From Rubritalea marina DSM 17716 (lineage in GTDB: Bacteria > Verrucomicrobiota > Verrucomicrobiia > Verrucomicrobiales > Akkermansiaceae), in NCBI RefSeq assembly GCF_000378105.1, contig NZ_KB899250.1, forward strand, positions 62,001-126,000: 64,000 nucleotides of DNA, in the 5' to 3' direction. A program made the translations under genes and the position numbers. This document shows, one piece after another, positions 63,284 to 64,000 of the stretch. Position 1 is the stretch's first letter, and every line of letters begins with the position of its first letter. The notes under the pieces were generated by a model, which saw only the letters and a list, made by a program, of their open reading frames with translations, was not told the origin of the DNA and made no database searches.

Positions 63284-64000
63284 ATGACTCCTAAACTCAC
63301 TAAAACGATCCTCTTCGCCGCAGCTCTAACCGTGCCAGCACTTACTAATCACGCAATCGCCGGCTCACTCCTCGTTTCAGTCTCTGACGCTGGCCAGACC
63401 ACCAGCGCCTTGGACAACACCAACGTGTTCGATTTTAACGACCTCTCCACAGGCTACAACTATGACGTCTCCATGGAAGGTGTCGGTTCATTTGATCAAC
63501 TCTTCATTTCTAACGCCAATGTATGGGGCGGCGCAGTGGACGAGAGCACAGGACAAGCTTCCAAGTTCTCTTGGGTAGGCAACCGCTGGTCAAACACAAC
63601 CACACTCAGCCTCAACTCCCCAAGCTCCTACTTTGGATTTTGGTGGTCAGCTGGCGACGCAAGCAACTTACTCACTTTCTACAGTGGCGCCGATGTGGTG
63701 GCTGAGTACACCACGGCTTCCATGTTCGACAACCTCGCTCTTGGCACTGACTATTATGGCAACCCACTCACAGGTGGCAACAAAGGCGAGCCTTATGCCT
63801 TCATCAACTTCTTTGGCGATGAGAACACCAGCTGGGATAGTGTCGAGCTTACCACCCAAGGAGGCGGCGGCTTCGAGTCGGACAACTACACCACCCGCAT
63901 CGAATCATTCAACCCACTCTCCGATAGCATCGCAGACATTGGTACCGTCGTAGGCGAAGTCAATGGCACCCAAACCACCACTGTAGACAGCGGCACCACC
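63284..64000 (+). CDS. Exosortase-dependent surface protein, Npun_F0296-like (3' truncated)
   Basis: 239 residues visible; the gene runs off the window. Start ATG 63284 gives a signal peptide (MTPKLTKTILFAAALTVPAL|TNHAIAG). The body has VFDFNDLSTG, SSYFGFWWSAGDASNLLTFY (20 residues), YYGNPLTGGNKGEPYAFINF and GFESDNYTTRIESF, the block order of the Npun_F0296 family of exosortase-dependent proteins. The sorting tail is expected beyond the edge. Preceded by a sigma-54 promoter, as is reported for PEP-CTERM genes. Confidence 0.75.
   Translation, partial: MTPKLTKTILFAAALTVPALTNHAIAGSLLVSVSDAGQTTSALDNTNVFDFNDLSTGYNYDVSMEGVGSFDQLFISNANVWGGAVDESTGQASKFSWVGNRWSNTTTLSLNSPSSYFGFWWSAGDASNLLTFYSGADVVAEYTTASMFDNLALGTDYYGNPLTGGNKGEPYAFINFFGDENTSWDSVELTTQGGGGFESDNYTTRIESFNPLSDSIADIGTVVGEVNGTQTTTVDSGTT

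Overview
The window reads as a chromosomal stretch of a Gram-negative bacterium, most probably of the Verrucomicrobiota (Verrucomicrobiales-like). This is inferred from two exosortase-dependent (PEP-CTERM type) surface proteins, a squalene/phytoene synthase, a type II secretion/pilin-like protein, a LamB-type porin, many short lipoproteins and long runs of housekeeping genes without conserved operon order. No rRNA, tRNA, prophage or CRISPR array was recognised.

Layout. 1-13.2 kb: the end of a glycyl-tRNA synthetase gene, a RimB-RimK fusion, a MauE-like membrane protein, an AI-2E family protein, an RsmA-Nudix fusion, a pilin-like protein, a large M16 peptidase, squalene/phytoene synthase, HemW and a SpoU methyltransferase. 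13.2-16 kb: thrS-infC on the minus strand, with infC apparently starting at AUA. 16-20 kb: a PEP-CTERM protein, a GH10 xylanase, two orphan genes separated by AAC...GTT-bounded hairpins, and mnmA. 20.8-31 kb: lipoprotein, acyltransferase, IscU-like scaffold, a translationally coupled pair (ovothiol-type methyltransferase and M29-like peptidase), two tail-anchored coiled-coil proteins, carA, purA, and an ArsR regulator divergent from a metal permease.

32-35.4 kb and 45.5-48.4 kb are the accessory parts: AT-rich orphan genes, several families of hairpin repeats and a Y1 (REP-type) transposase flanked by copies of a GAGCCTGGCAC repeat. Between them lie tmk, ftsY, a three-gene Fe3+-type ABC transporter followed by a small His-rich lipoprotein and a UbiA-like membrane protein, dCMP deaminase, an acyltransferase and a flavin reductase pair. 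48.4-62.1 kb is again housekeeping: dgt-recQ, mutM, nagB, a LamB porin, an NHL-repeat protein, a Ski2-like helicase with a DUF3516-type tail, ilvA and a peroxiredoxin. The last 1.9 kb holds a gene-free leader with two related sigma-54-like promoters, a telomere-like tandem repeat, and the start of a second exosortase-type surface protein that runs off the window.

The most notable points are the AUA start of infC, the repeat and transposase system, the methyltransferase/M29 pair, the duplicated sigma-54-like promoter block before the surface-protein gene, and several uncommon gene fusions.
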